Source: an uncultured Collinsella sp. (GTDB taxonomy: Bacteria; Actinomycetota; Coriobacteriia; Coriobacteriales; Coriobacteriaceae). From it: a stretch of DNA of 48,569 nt. The stretch spans positions 1 through 48,569 of the forward strand of contig CAMQHT010000012.1 of NCBI GenBank assembly GCA_947001705.1, written 5' to 3'. Made by a program: the position numbers and the translations under genes. The notes beneath the pieces are model-generated. The model was not told the DNA's origin and made no database searches. It saw nothing but the letters and a program-made list of their open reading frames with translations. The first letter of the stretch is position 1. The number at the start of each line of letters is the position of its first letter. Shown here piece by piece: positions 23,480 to 32,544 of this stretch.

Positions 23480-24391
23480 ATGCCCATGTGCCCGCTGGTC
23501 GATTGCCATACCCACACCTCGTTTTCGGACGGGCATGCCTCGTTTGAGGACAACGTCCGTGCCGCTGCTGCGGCCGGCTGCCGCGTCATGGTCTCGACCG
23601 ACCATCTCACCCTGCCCGCCAGCATGGATGCTAACTGCGAGGTGCAGGTTACTGAGGGCGACCTCCCGGCGCATCGTCTGGCTTTTGAGGACGCTCGCAA
23701 TCTTGCCGCTCAGATTGCGCCAGAACTCACCTTTATCTACGGTTTCGAATGCGATTGGTACGAGGGCTGCGAGCCTTTGGTTGAGCGCTGGTCCCAGGGC
23801 GCCGTCGTGCGCCTGGGCAGTGTGCACTGGATTGGCAACCCAGGCGATATCATGGCCGGTGCCGCGGGTACGGCGGGAACGGAGGACGTCGCTCGTCCCG
23901 ATACGCCCGATTCGCGCTGCGGCTGGATCGACGATGACACCAACTTGCACGTTTGGGAAAACCTGGGGGTACGCGGCGTGTGGGAGCGCTATGTCGATGA
24001 CTGGTGCCGCGCCTGCGAGAGCCCGCTTAACTTTGATGTGATGGCTCATCCCGACCTGGTCATGCGCTTTTCGAAGGAAGGCTTTGCACCCGATTTTGAC
24101 CCCGCACCGCTCTGGAAGCAGATGGCAGAGTGTGCACACGACACGGGCCGCCGCGTTGAGGTCTCGACGGCCGCACCGCGCAAGGGGCTCGACGACTACT
24201 ACCCCGCGACCGGCCTTTTGCGCCGCTTTGCCCATGCCGAAGTGCCGATCACCTTTGGCTCGGACGCGCACCGCGCCTGTGATATCTGCTGGATCATCCG
24301 CGAGGCCCAGGCCCACGCCTACGACTGCGGTTATCGAACCTTCGACATCCCCCACCTCACCGGAGAATGGGAGTCCACACCCCTCGCCTAA
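23480..24391 (+). CDS. PHP-family histidinol-phosphatase
   Basis: A 303-residue PHP-domain phosphatase. Metal-ligand motifs read DCHTHTSFSDG (near residue 8), STDHLTL, the YGFECDW segment, MAHPDLV and GSDAHRA, as in HisK/HisJ-type histidinol phosphatases. It removes phosphate from L-histidinol phosphate, the step otherwise missing from the his cluster. It runs toward hisE, leaving only 27 bases between stop codons, all occupied by a palindrome. GGAG lies five bases before the ATG. The assignment to histidine rests on motif type plus location. Confidence 0.85.
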   Translation: MPMCPLVDCHTHTSFSDGHASFEDNVRAAAAAGCRVMVSTDHLTLPASMDANCEVQVTEGDLPAHRLAFEDARNLAAQIAPELTFIYGFECDWYEGCEPLVERWSQGAVVRLGSVHWIGNPGDIMAGAAGTAGTEDVARPDTPDSRCGWIDDDTNLHVWENLGVRGVWERYVDDWCRACESPLNFDVMAHPDLVMRFSKEGFAPDFDPAPLWKQMAECAHDTGRRVEVSTAAPRKGLDDYYPATGLLRRFAHAEVPITFGSDAHRACDICWIIREAQAHAYDCGYRTFDIPHLTGEWESTPLA

Positions 24392-24422
24392 CTAGTCGTT
24401 TAAGAACGTCCCCAATGACTAG
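24392..24422. repeat. 31-bp palindrome, copy 2
   Basis: Same element as 5727-5757 in the opposite orientation, one base different. It fills the space between the convergent phosphatase and hisE genes, and the hisE stop codon (24419-24421) lies inside its right arm. It may serve both as a transcription barrier and as an insertion scar. Confidence 0.8.
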
Positions 24423-24736
24423 TGGCGGCGGGCGTTGAGTTCGCCGGCAAGCTCGTCGAGGGTGATACCGTAGCGCTCAAGGGTTACGAGCAGGTGGTAG
24501 ACCAGGTCGCCGGCCTCGTAGCGGATGTGATCGTGATCGTTATCCTTGCAGGCCATGATCACCTCGCTCGACTCCTCGGCAAGCTTCTTGAGCAGCTCAT
24601 CCTCGACGTCGGTCAGCAGACGCGCGGTATAGCTCTCCTGCGGCGATGCATCACGACGACCGTGAATCACCTCGGCCAGACCTGTCAGCGTCTCACCGAT
24701 ATTTCCATCCTGAATGTTTGCGGTGCGCACACCCAT
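24419..24736 (-). CDS. hisE: Phosphoribosyl-ATP pyrophosphatase
   Basis: HisE hydrolyses PR-ATP to PR-AMP, step 2 of histidine synthesis. The 105 residues carry the family all-alpha NTP-PPase motif: SYTARLL, KKLAEESSEVIMA (metal-binding Glu residues) and EAGDLVYHLLVTL. It is the last gene of the his operon, 45 bases after hisI, with which it is fused in many enteric bacteria but not here. Confidence 0.96.
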   Translation of the reverse strand: MGVRTANIQDGNIGETLTGLAEVIHGRRDASPQESYTARLLTDVEDELLKKLAEESSEVIMACKDNDHDHIRYEAGDLVYHLLVTLERYGITLDELAGELNARRH

Positions 24737-24781
24737 AGTTCAATCCTTTCTGGTGGCCGAGCGTCTAATCGAGCGCCCGCC

Positions 24782-25111
24782 CTACGCGAGTTTCTTAAAG
24801 AAGCAGGTACGGTTGCCGGTGTGGCAAGCCGGGCCCGGCGAGTCAACCTTGACCAGCAGCGTATCGCTATCGCAGTCGGCCCAGAGCTCCTTGACCGCTT
24901 GCATATTGCCGCTCGTCGCGCCCTTGTTCCAGAGCTCCTGGCGACTGCGGCTCCAAAACCACGTGGTGCCGGTCTTGAGCGTCAACCCCACCGACTCCTC
25001 GTTCATCCAAGCAACCATAAGCACCTCGCCGGTGTCATATTGCTGAACCACACAAGGAATCAACCCACGGGCGTCGTATTTCAGCTCGGTAGCATTTACC
25101 ACCTCAGTCAT
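24782..25111 (-). CDS. hisI: Phosphoribosyl-AMP cyclohydrolase
   Basis: HisI opens the purine ring of PR-AMP (step 3). The 109-residue protein shows GLIPCVVQQYDTGEVLMVAWMN, TGTTWFWSRSRQELWNKG and the zinc/metal ligands DCDSDTLLV and HTGNRTCF. Two adjacent ATGs (25114 and 25111) follow GGGAGG; 25111 gives the better spacing. The gene is separated from hisF by 160 bases that hold copy 2 of the 116-bp palindromic element. Confidence 0.96.
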   Translation of the reverse strand: MTEVVNATELKYDARGLIPCVVQQYDTGEVLMVAWMNEESVGLTLKTGTTWFWSRSRQELWNKGATSGNMQAVKELWADCDSDTLLVKVDSPGPACHTGNRTCFFKKLA

Positions 25112-25142
25112 CATTCCTCCCAAGTAATTACCGTGAACATCG

Positions 25143-25259
25143 CAGGTCGGCGAGGCTTGCCCAGGTGCCGCAGGTTGCCGCGAAAGAGGAGCGACGCGTA
25201 CTTTGGTACGCGAGCGACGGTTTGAACGGCAAGATGCGGTGCCTGGACAAGCCGCAGCG
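25143..25259. repeat. 117-bp nested palindromic element, copy 2
   Basis: Near-identical to 3007-3122 (one inserted base and a few substitutions). The outer arms CTTGCCCAGGTGCCGCA (25156-25172) and TGCGGTGCCTGGACAAG (25235-25251) pair well, enclosing TTGCCG/CGGCAA and a GCGTAC/GTACGC hairpin. It lies inside the his operon between hisF and hisI, so it would be transcribed. Confidence 0.8.
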
Positions 25260-25271
25260 AAGCCCGCAGCA

Positions 25272-26054
25272 TTAGAAGTCCAACCTCACAGGAATGCCCT
25301 GCGACGCCATATACTCCTTCACCTGGCGAATGCTGAACGTCCCAAAGTGAAAGACGCTTGCCGCCAGTACGGCGTCGGCTTCGCCCTCGATCACACCCTC
25401 AGCAAAATGCTCGAGCGTGCCCACGCCGCCGCTCGCGATGACGGGAATCGGCACCGCGCGCGCCACGGCGCGGGTGAGCGCCAGGTCAAAGCCGGCCTTG
25501 GTGCCGTCGCGGTCCATACTGGTGAGCAAGATCTCGCCGGCGCCGCGACGGGCCGCCTCCTCGGCCCACGCCACCGCGTCGATACCCGTGGCGTTGCGGC
25601 CGCCTGCGGTAAAGACCTCCCACTTGTCGGCACCAGATGCGCCGGGCAAACCGACGCGCTTGGCATCGATCGCCACGACCACGGCCTGGCTGCCAAACGC
25701 CGCGGCAGCCTGGCTAATCAACGACGGATCGCGCACGGCGGCAGAGTTAAGCGACACCTTGTCGGCGCCGGCTGCAACCATGGTGCGCATGCCCGCCAGG
25801 TCGCGAAAGCCGCCGCCCACGGTATAGGGAATAGCGAGCTCCTCGGCCGCATGCGCCGCCATCTCGATGGTCGTCGCGCGGTTGTCGCTCGTGGCGGTAA
25901 TGTCCAGGAAGACAACCTCGTCCGCACCCTCGCGGTCGTAGGCGCGGGCTAGCTCCACCGGGTCGCCCGCATCGCGCAGGCTCACAAAGTTGACGCCCTT
26001 GACCACGCGGCCGTCCTTGACGTCCAAGCAGGGAATCACGCGTTTGGTAAGCAT
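25272..26054 (-). CDS. hisF: Imidazole glycerol phosphate synthase, cyclase subunit
   Basis: HisF uses ammonia from HisH to form imidazole glycerol phosphate and AICAR. The 260-residue TIM barrel has the catalytic Asp 11 (IPCLDV) and Asp 130 (VVVAID), the phosphate-binding GGG and ASGG loops, and TSMDRDGT. It starts 3 bases after the hisA stop codon. Confidence 0.98.
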   Translation of the reverse strand: MLTKRVIPCLDVKDGRVVKGVNFVSLRDAGDPVELARAYDREGADEVVFLDITATSDNRATTIEMAAHAAEELAIPYTVGGGFRDLAGMRTMVAAGADKVSLNSAAVRDPSLISQAAAAFGSQAVVVAIDAKRVGLPGASGADKWEVFTAGGRNATGIDAVAWAEEAARRGAGEILLTSMDRDGTKAGFDLALTRAVARAVPIPVIASGGVGTLEHFAEGVIEGEADAVLAASVFHFGTFSIRQVKEYMASQGIPVRLDF

Positions 26055-26057
26055 GGG

Positions 26058-26801
26058 CTACTCCTCCCCTCGGGCGGCGGCTAGCGCCTGGGCCAGCGTA
26101 AAGTTGCCCTCGTAGAGCGCACGGCCGGTAATGGCGCCCTCAATAGCATCCTCACCCACCGCGGCCAGTGCGCGGATATCGTCGAGCGTCGAGATACCAC
26201 CCGAAGCCACGACGGGAAAGCCCGCGACCTCGGCCACATGACGATACGCCGCCACATCGATGCCCGTCTGCATGCCATCGCGCGCGATGTCGGTATACAC
26301 CAGATGCTTAAAGCCCAGCTCGGAAAGCTGCGCCACGGCATCGTCGAGTGCCACGCCCGCGCCGTCGCGCCAGCCGTTCACCTTGACCTGGCCGTCGCGT
26401 GCGGCGATATCTGCCACCAGCAGCTCGCCAAAGCCGCGAGCCGCCACCTCGGCAAATCCCGGCTCGGTCACGATCACCGTGCCCAGCGCGATGCGACGCG
26501 CGCCATAGCCGGCAAGCTCGTCGATGCGCGCGAGCGAGCGAACGCCGCCGCCCACGTCCACGGACAGACCGTCGACGCCGCAGATAGCCTTTATCGCCGC
26601 CGAGTTGGCAGCGCACGCGTCCTCGTCCTCGCCAAAGGCAGCGGACAGGTCGACGACGTGCACCCAGCTCGTGCCCTGCTCGGCAAAGGAGCGGGCAACG
26701 GCCACGGGGTCGTCGGAATATACCTTGCAGCGGCTCCGGTCACCGCGCTCCAGGCGCACGACCTTACCGCCGATCAAATCGATTGCGGGAAACAGAATCA
26801 T
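26058..26801 (-). CDS. hisA: ProFAR isomerase
   Basis: HisA isomerises ProFAR to PRFAR (step 4). The 247-residue TIM barrel has Asp 8 (FPAIDL) and the second catalytic Asp in YTDIARDGM, plus the GGGVRS and ASGGIST phosphate loops. Its start overlaps the hisH stop by four bases. Confidence 0.98.
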   Translation of the reverse strand: MILFPAIDLIGGKVVRLERGDRSRCKVYSDDPVAVARSFAEQGTSWVHVVDLSAAFGEDEDACAANSAAIKAICGVDGLSVDVGGGVRSLARIDELAGYGARRIALGTVIVTEPGFAEVAARGFGELLVADIAARDGQVKVNGWRDGAGVALDDAVAQLSELGFKHLVYTDIARDGMQTGIDVAAYRHVAEVAGFPVVASGGISTLDDIRALAAVGEDAIEGAITGRALYEGNFTLAQALAAARGEE

Positions 26802-27499
26802 CGGCCGGCCCCCTCGACGATGCTCACAAAGTTTTTAAGAATGCGCTGACCCAGCGCGGAGGATTTCTCGGGATGGAACTGGCAGCCCCACACGTTGCCA
26901 TGGCGCACGATGCACGGGAAGCTCCGCGTATAGTGCGTGCGCGCCAGCACATCGGCGGCATCGGCATCGTCGGACACCGCGTAGCTGTGGGTGAAGTACA
27001 TGTTGGCACCCTCGGCAAAACCAGTAAGCAGCGGATCGGCCGCACCGGTGGGCGTCATGTGCACCTGGTCCCAGCCCACGTGCGGCACCTTCAGGCGACT
27101 CGACTCCAAGCGCGTGCACGAACCGCACATAATACCCAGGCCATCGACCCAGGGGCCACCGGCCTGCTGGGGGGTGTTGCCATCGGCAACCGCGCCCTCG
27201 TCCGCAGGCACGCCTTCGTTGCCGCGCTCAAAAAATAGCTGAAGGCCCAGGCAAATGCCGAGCAGCGGAGTTCCGGTGGCGACAGCATCGAGCACCGCGT
27301 CCGCCTCGCCACTCTGGCGCATAAAGGCGATCGCGTCATAGAACGCGCCCACGCCCGGAATGACCAGGCCGTCGACGCGGCGGATCTGCTCCGGATCGTC
27401 CGATGTGCAGGCGGCGGCACCGGCGCGCGCAAGCCCGCGCACGACGCTCGACAAGTTGCCCTTGTGGTAGTCAACTACCACGATCTTCGGTTCGCCCAC
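26798..27499 (-). CDS. hisH: Imidazole glycerol phosphate synthase, glutaminase subunit
   Basis: HisH releases ammonia from glutamine for HisF. The 233-residue class I glutamine amidotransferase has the nucleophile Cys 83 in GICLGLQ and the His-Glu pair in QFHPEKSS. I start it at the GTG at 27499, which has AGGAGG five bases upstream; the longer open frame upstream has no family match. About 15 residues after ERGN look like an insertion relative to common HisH proteins. Confidence 0.96.
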   Translation of the reverse strand: MGEPKIVVVDYHKGNLSSVVRGLARAGAAACTSDDPEQIRRVDGLVIPGVGAFYDAIAFMRQSGEADAVLDAVATGTPLLGICLGLQLFFERGNEGVPADEGAVADGNTPQQAGGPWVDGLGIMCGSCTRLESSRLKVPHVGWDQVHMTPTGAADPLLTGFAEGANMYFTHSYAVSDDADAADVLARTHYTRSFPCIVRHGNVWGCQFHPEKSSALGQRILKNFVSIVEGAGR

Positions 27500-27521
27500 G
27501 CGACCCTCCTTTTCCCCATTC

Positions 27522-27547
27522 AAAACCTGTCCCTTTTTTGGCAGGTT
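27522..27547 (-). terminator. Weak terminator-like hairpin between hisB and hisH
   Basis: AACCTG (27524-27529) pairs with CAGGTT (27542-27547), followed by TTTTG on the minus strand; the hisB stop codon is inside the stem and the hisH ribosome binding site follows. Six base pairs are weak, so it may only tune read-through. Confidence 0.3.
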
Positions 27548-28133
27548 ACAGCGATCCCTTGGTGCTGGGGATGCCCTGCACGCGGGGATCGAGCTCGCAG
27601 GCGTGGCGCATCGTGCGGCCCACGGCCTTAAAGGCAGCCTCGATAATGTGATGCGAGTTGCTGCCCGCCAGCTCGCGCACGTGCAGCGTGAGCTTGGCGT
27701 CACGCGCAAAGGCGTAGAAGAACTCGACGGCCAGCTCGGTATCGAAGCTGCCCACGCGCTCGGTCGGCACGGGCAGCTCGCAGTAGGCCTGCCCACGGCC
27801 CGAAATATCAACAGCAGCCATCACGAGCGTCTCGTCCATGGCGATCGCCGCGTCGGCAAAGCGCGTAATGCCCGCCTTGTCGCCCAGCGCCTGGCAAAAC
27901 GCCTCGCCCAGCACAATACCCGTGTCCTCGACGGTGTGGTGCGCATCGACCTCCACGTCGCCCACCGCGTGCACCGTCAGATCGAACAGACCATGGCGGC
28001 CAAAAGCGTTGAGCATGTGGTCGAAAAACGGCACGCCGGTCGAGATATCGCACACGCCAGATCCGTCCAAGTCGAGCTTTACGACAATGTCGGTCTCGCC
28101 CGTCTTGCGGGTTACCTCAGCATAGCGGTCCAT
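27546..28133 (-). CDS. hisB: Imidazoleglycerol-phosphate dehydratase
   Basis: HisB dehydrates imidazole glycerol phosphate (step 6). The 195-residue monofunctional form has the metal-binding HHTVED and SHHIIEA motifs and VPFFDHML. The ATG is directly adjacent to the hisC stop codon. The phosphatase half found in enteric HisB is absent; the PHP enzyme at 23480 replaces it. Confidence 0.98.
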   Translation of the reverse strand: MDRYAEVTRKTGETDIVVKLDLDGSGVCDISTGVPFFDHMLNAFGRHGLFDLTVHAVGDVEVDAHHTVEDTGIVLGEAFCQALGDKAGITRFADAAIAMDETLVMAAVDISGRGQAYCELPVPTERVGSFDTELAVEFFYAFARDAKLTLHVRELAGSNSHHIIEAAFKAVGRTMRHACELDPRVQGIPSTKGSL

Positions 28134-29249
28134 CTACATCTCCTCCTTCACCAGCGTGGCAAACGCGGCCAGCACCTCGTCGTTTTCCTGCGGGGTACCC
28201 ACGGTAATGCGTAGGCAGTCCGCGAGCCCCGGCGCATAGCTAAAGTCGCGCACCAAAATCGAATACTCGTCGCGCAGACGCTCGCGCACGTGCGTGGCAT
28301 GCGGCGTGCGCACGAGCACAAAGTTCGCCGCGCTCGGCCACGCCTCCACGGGCAGACCCTCGGCAGCCATTGCGTGCAGGGTACACAGTTCACGCTCGCG
28401 CTCGGATGCAACCTGTGCCACCACGGGCGCGTACGCGTCGCGGGCACGCACGCAGGCAAGCGCGGCGGCCTGGCTCAGCACGTTAACCGAATAGATCTGG
28501 CGAATCGCCGCGAACACGTCGATGACCTCGGGCGCCGCAATCACATAGCCCAGACGCGTGCCGGCGGCGCCAAACGCCTTGGACAGCGTGTGCAAAATCA
28601 CCAGGTTGGGATGCTCGGCGATAAGGCCTTGCACCGTGGTGGCCGCGCCAAACGAATCGTCCGCAAACTCAACGTAGGCCTCGTCGACCATTACCATGCC
28701 GGGGCACGCATCGCACAGGGCCGCGACAAAGTCGAGCGGCGTCACATCGCCCGTGGGGTTATTGGGCGAGGTCACGATCGCCAGATTGCACTCGGGCGCC
28801 GCTGCGAGCACAGCCGCTTGGTCGAGCTCAAAGGTCGCCGGGTCGCGCCACACGTCGCGCACCTCGGTCTGGCACAGCGACGCAAAGAACGCATACTCGC
28901 TAAAACACGGTGGGCAGTTGAGCAGGGTCCGCCCCGCGCCGCCAAACGCCAGCAGGTAGTTATAGAGCAGCTCGTCTCCGCCGTTGCCCACGCAGATGTT
29001 CTCGCGCGTCACGCCATGCCAAGTGGCAAGCTCGTCGCGCAGGTCGTTGGACATGGGATCGGGATAGCGGTTGAGCGGCGTGGCAACCAGGGCCGCGTCG
29101 ACCGCCTCGCGCACGCCGGCCGGCACGGGATAGGTGTTCTCGTTGGCCGAAAGGTTGATGCGCGTGGGCGTAAAGTTAGGATCGTAGGGCTCAATACCGG
29201 CCAGGTAAGGCTGGACGAGTTCCTTCATGCGGGGCGTCAGCTCGGCCAT
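28134..29249 (-). CDS. hisC: Histidinol-phosphate aminotransferase
   Basis: HisC converts imidazole acetol phosphate to histidinol phosphate (step 7). The 371-residue PLP enzyme shows NLSANENTYPVP, GNGGDELL, SPNNPTGD, DEAYVEF and the PLP Lys in TLSKAFGAAGTRLGY. It starts at the ATG at 29249, one base after the hisD stop codon, with GGGGG upstream. Confidence 0.97.
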   Translation of the reverse strand: MAELTPRMKELVQPYLAGIEPYDPNFTPTRINLSANENTYPVPAGVREAVDAALVATPLNRYPDPMSNDLRDELATWHGVTRENICVGNGGDELLYNYLLAFGGAGRTLLNCPPCFSEYAFFASLCQTEVRDVWRDPATFELDQAAVLAAAPECNLAIVTSPNNPTGDVTPLDFVAALCDACPGMVMVDEAYVEFADDSFGAATTVQGLIAEHPNLVILHTLSKAFGAAGTRLGYVIAAPEVIDVFAAIRQIYSVNVLSQAAALACVRARDAYAPVVAQVASERERELCTLHAMAAEGLPVEAWPSAANFVLVRTPHATHVRERLRDEYSILVRDFSYAPGLADCLRITVGTPQENDEVLAAFATLVKEEM

Positions 29250-29250
29250 A

Positions 29251-30687
29251 TTAGGCCCCCTCGACGACCGCGCCAGTGGCACCGCCCGCAGCTGCCGCCA
29301 GGTCCACGCCCTCGGCGACCGTCGCGGTCGTATCACCCGGCCAGGCGACCTTGGTCAGGTCGGCCGCGGCCAGCGACTCGGCACTCACGGCACCCTCGCC
29401 CTGCTCCAGCACGCGGCGGCGCAGTGCGGCCGAAAGCGCGTGCGCCCACAGGCCCTCGGCCTCGGCCAGGCGCTGCGTCGCGGGAGCGTCGGAGAGCAGA
29501 CCCTCGGGCGTATAGCAAATGACGCTCGAGCGCTTAACGAACTCTTCGACCGAAAGCGGGTTGGAGAACATGGCCGTGCCGCCGGTCGGCAGCGTGTGGT
29601 TGGGGCCGGCAACGTAATCGCCGAGCGGCTCGGAGCTCCACGCGCCCACAAAGATGGCGCCGGCGTTGCGAATGCCGCCGAGCAGGCCCATCGCATCCTT
29701 ACAGTGCAGCTCAAGGTGCTCGGGCGCCACGGTGTTCACCGCCTCGACAGCGGCAGCCATATCGGCGGCCACCACGATGGTGCCCTCGTTATCGAGCGAG
29801 GCACGCGTGATCTCGGCACGCGGGGACTGCGCCACCAGAATATCGATACCCGCCTCGACCTCGCGCGCAAACTGCTCGTCGCAGGTCACCAAATAGCAGG
29901 CTGCCAGCGGATCGTGCTCGGCCTGAGCCATCAGGTCTGCCGCGACCACCATGGGCTTGGCCGTAGCATCGGCCAGCACGCAGACCTCGGACGGGCCGGC
30001 GACCATGTCGATTCCCACATCGCCCGAGACAATCTGCTTGGCCGCCGCAACAAAGGCGTTACCCGGGCCGGTGATTTTGTCGACGCGCGGAATGGTCTCG
30101 GTACCGTATGCCAGCGCGGCCACGGCCTGGGCGCCGCCCACCATATAAATTTCGTCCACGCCGCCGAGCTTTGCCGCGGCGAGCGTGTAGGGGCTGATCA
30201 GGCCGTCTTTTTGCGGCGGGGTCACCATGACCACGCGCTTAACGCCGGCGACCTTGGCGGGAATGGCATTCATAAGCACCGTGGAGGGATACTGTGCGCG
30301 ACCGCCCGGCACGTAGATGCCGGCCGCCGCGAGCGGGGTCACTTTAACGCCGAGCATCGTGCCGTCCGGGCGCGTGGTAAACCAGCTCTGCTCGACCTCG
30401 CGCTGGTGGAACTCACGAATCTGGCGCGCGGCCTTCTCGAGCGCGGCGACAAAGGCCGGATCGAGGCCTTCGAGCGCGGCATCGATCTGCTCCTGCGGGA
30501 GACGGAAGCTCTGCAGCTCAACACCGTCAAAACGCTGGCAGTAATCGCGCACCGCGGCATCGCCGTTGGCACGCACGTTGGCCACGATATCGCGAGCGGC
30601 GTCGACGATGTTTTGCGGCAGCACGCCCTTGCGGTTGAGCTGGTTGGTAACGAGGCGCTCGCCGGGAGCAAGCTTGATGGTCTTCAT
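29251..30687 (-). CDS. hisD: Histidinol dehydrogenase
   Basis: HisD oxidises histidinol to histidine in two NAD-dependent steps. The protein has 478 residues; the ATG at 30687 fits AGGGGA. Motifs include AGIYVPGGRAQYPST, MVGGAQAVAALAYGT, ITGPGN, VAGPSEV, the AQAEHDP zinc ligands and APEHLEL. A C-terminal tail of about 45 residues rich in Ala and Gly exceeds the usual length (about 430). The 30688-30793 gap to hisZG shows nothing striking. Confidence 0.97.
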   Translation of the reverse strand: MKTIKLAPGERLVTNQLNRKGVLPQNIVDAARDIVANVRANGDAAVRDYCQRFDGVELQSFRLPQEQIDAALEGLDPAFVAALEKAARQIREFHQREVEQSWFTTRPDGTMLGVKVTPLAAAGIYVPGGRAQYPSTVLMNAIPAKVAGVKRVVMVTPPQKDGLISPYTLAAAKLGGVDEIYMVGGAQAVAALAYGTETIPRVDKITGPGNAFVAAAKQIVSGDVGIDMVAGPSEVCVLADATAKPMVVAADLMAQAEHDPLAACYLVTCDEQFAREVEAGIDILVAQSPRAEITRASLDNEGTIVVAADMAAAVEAVNTVAPEHLELHCKDAMGLLGGIRNAGAIFVGAWSSEPLGDYVAGPNHTLPTGGTAMFSNPLSVEEFVKRSSVICYTPEGLLSDAPATQRLAEAEGLWAHALSAALRRRVLEQGEGAVSAESLAAADLTKVAWPGDTTATVAEGVDLAAAAGGATGAVVEGA

Positions 30688-30793
30688 ATCGGTATCCCCT
30701 ATCGGTCGAGGTTGCGTTTGAAAAACGAGATGCCGGGCAGCGACACCAATCGGTCCGCAGCCCGGATATGGGGGGCGCCCGTGCGTGCTCGCG

Positions 30794-32509
30794 CTATTGT
30801 GCCGAGCCCGCGACGGGCTCAAAATGCTTGTCCTTCACAGCAGCTGCCAAGCGATCGGCCAAGTTGCGCACGCGCGGGTCCAGGCGTGCGGCGCCCGGAT
30901 TGACAAAGAAGCGGGCCGTGCAGTCCATGATGCGACCGGTGACAACCAAGTCGTTGTCACGCAGGGTGGCACCCGTGGCGGTAATGTCCACGATGCGATC
31001 GGTCATGCCGACGATGGGCCCCAGCTCGATATTGCCGTGCAGCGAGACGACATCGGCATTCACGCCGCGCTCGGCATACCAAGCGCTCGCGATGCGCGGG
31101 TACTTGGTGGCCACGCGAAGCGACCCGCGGCGGGCATAGTTGCGCTCGGCCTGGCCGGCGCGCCATGCGGGCTCCGCCTCGATAAACGTGCACAGGCCGT
31201 AGCCCAGATCGACCAGCTGTAGCAGGTTGAGGTCGGCCTCGATAAGCGAGTCCCAACCGCAGATGCCGCAGTCGGCACCGCCGCAGCCCACAAAGGCGGG
31301 CGCGTCGCTGGGTCGCACGATGACAAACTCGATATCTCCGACCGCGCCCTCGCCGGCGCGCGTGTCGCGGCCGCGCACGATCAGGTGACGGCCGGGATCG
31401 CGCAGCTCCGAGACATCCAAGCCCGCGGCCTCGAGCACGTCGAGGGTGTCGGCCTTGAGCGAGCCCTTGGGCACGGCGATACGCAGCGGACCCTCGGCGC
31501 CACGGCCCACGGCGTGATCACCGTCGGAAGCGGCGTCCTCGGCCGAGGTGCGCGCGACCTCCAGACGCTCGAGGGAAAAGGCAAAGCCCGCCGCCGGCAC
31601 CTCGATGCCGTCGCCAAATGCGCCGGTAAAGATGGAGTCGTAACGGCCGCCCGAACCGACCGGGTCAGGCAGGCCGCCGGCATAAGCCTTAAAGACCAGA
31701 CCCGTGTAGTAATCGAAAGAGTTCATGATAGAGAAGTCGAACGACAGCACCTGGGCGTCCCCGGGAGCCAGGCCCTCGACCAGAGCACGCAGCTCACTCG
31801 TGAGCGGCGCGACGATGCCCGCCGCCGCCAGAAGCACATCGACGCGGTCGAGCACTTCGGGGCCGCCGTGCAGGCGCGGCAGCTCGCTAATGGCGGCCTT
31901 GACGGCATCGGACTCGGCGCTTTCCGCCACGCGGGCATCGAGGCCCACAAAGTCGTTGGCGTGCACACAACGCAGGGCCTCGGCAGCCAGCTCGCGATCC
32001 TCGCACGCCGCGAGCAGCTCCTTAAACGGACGCACGCTACCTGCGATAATGCGCGCATCGGGCAGCGCCAGCTTGCGCACCGCCTCGGCCACGAGCGAGA
32101 CAATCTCGACATCGCCCGCGGTGTCGCCCGCACCGATAAGCTCAAAACCCAGCTGTGTAAACTGGCGCGAGCCGCCGGCATTGCGCTGGCACTCACGAAC
32201 CACCGGTGCCTCGTAGCGAAGGCGCAGCGGCAGGTCGGCCGCGCGCATGCGGGTCGAGACCAAGCGCACGATCGGCAATGTGTTGTCGGGACGGACCACC
32301 AGCAGGCGACCGTCGTCATCAAAGAGCTTAAACGGCGTGTCCGCAATGCGGCCGCCTTCCTCGAGCGAACCCTTGTCCTCGAGCAGCGGCGTCTCGACCG
32401 GAAGGTAATGATGCTCCCTGAAGCAGCCCTTCACCGTCAGCGCAATCTCCTCGCGCGCCTGAGCCTCCTCGGGCAATATGTCCCGGAATCCCCACGGTGT
32501 GGCCGTCAT
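30794..32509 (-). CDS. hisZG: Fused HisZ-HisG ATP phosphoribosyltransferase
   Basis: One 571-residue protein combines both subunits of the short-form ATP phosphoribosyltransferase, the first and feedback-regulated step of histidine synthesis. Residues 1 to about 330 are HisZ, a histidyl-tRNA synthetase-like regulatory domain (TPWGFRDILP, RYEAPVVRECQ, SFDYYTGLVF, GSGGRYDS) with no anticodon domain. A linker of ~12 residues leads to HisG (from about residue 342: LRIAVPKGSL, GADCGICGWDSL, the PRPP-binding DITATGATLRDNDL). HisG of the short type needs HisZ, so fusion fixes the stoichiometry. The ATG at 32509 has GAGGAGG upstream. It is the first gene of the his operon. Confidence 0.95.
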   Translation of the reverse strand: MTATPWGFRDILPEEAQAREEIALTVKGCFREHHYLPVETPLLEDKGSLEEGGRIADTPFKLFDDDGRLLVVRPDNTLPIVRLVSTRMRAADLPLRLRYEAPVVRECQRNAGGSRQFTQLGFELIGAGDTAGDVEIVSLVAEAVRKLALPDARIIAGSVRPFKELLAACEDRELAAEALRCVHANDFVGLDARVAESAESDAVKAAISELPRLHGGPEVLDRVDVLLAAAGIVAPLTSELRALVEGLAPGDAQVLSFDFSIMNSFDYYTGLVFKAYAGGLPDPVGSGGRYDSIFTGAFGDGIEVPAAGFAFSLERLEVARTSAEDAASDGDHAVGRGAEGPLRIAVPKGSLKADTLDVLEAAGLDVSELRDPGRHLIVRGRDTRAGEGAVGDIEFVIVRPSDAPAFVGCGGADCGICGWDSLIEADLNLLQLVDLGYGLCTFIEAEPAWRAGQAERNYARRGSLRVATKYPRIASAWYAERGVNADVVSLHGNIELGPIVGMTDRIVDITATGATLRDNDLVVTGRIMDCTARFFVNPGAARLDPRVRNLADRLAAAVKDKHFEPVAGSAQ

Positions 32510-32544
32510 CTGGTGAGCCTCCTCATGCTGTGTTTCATATAGAG

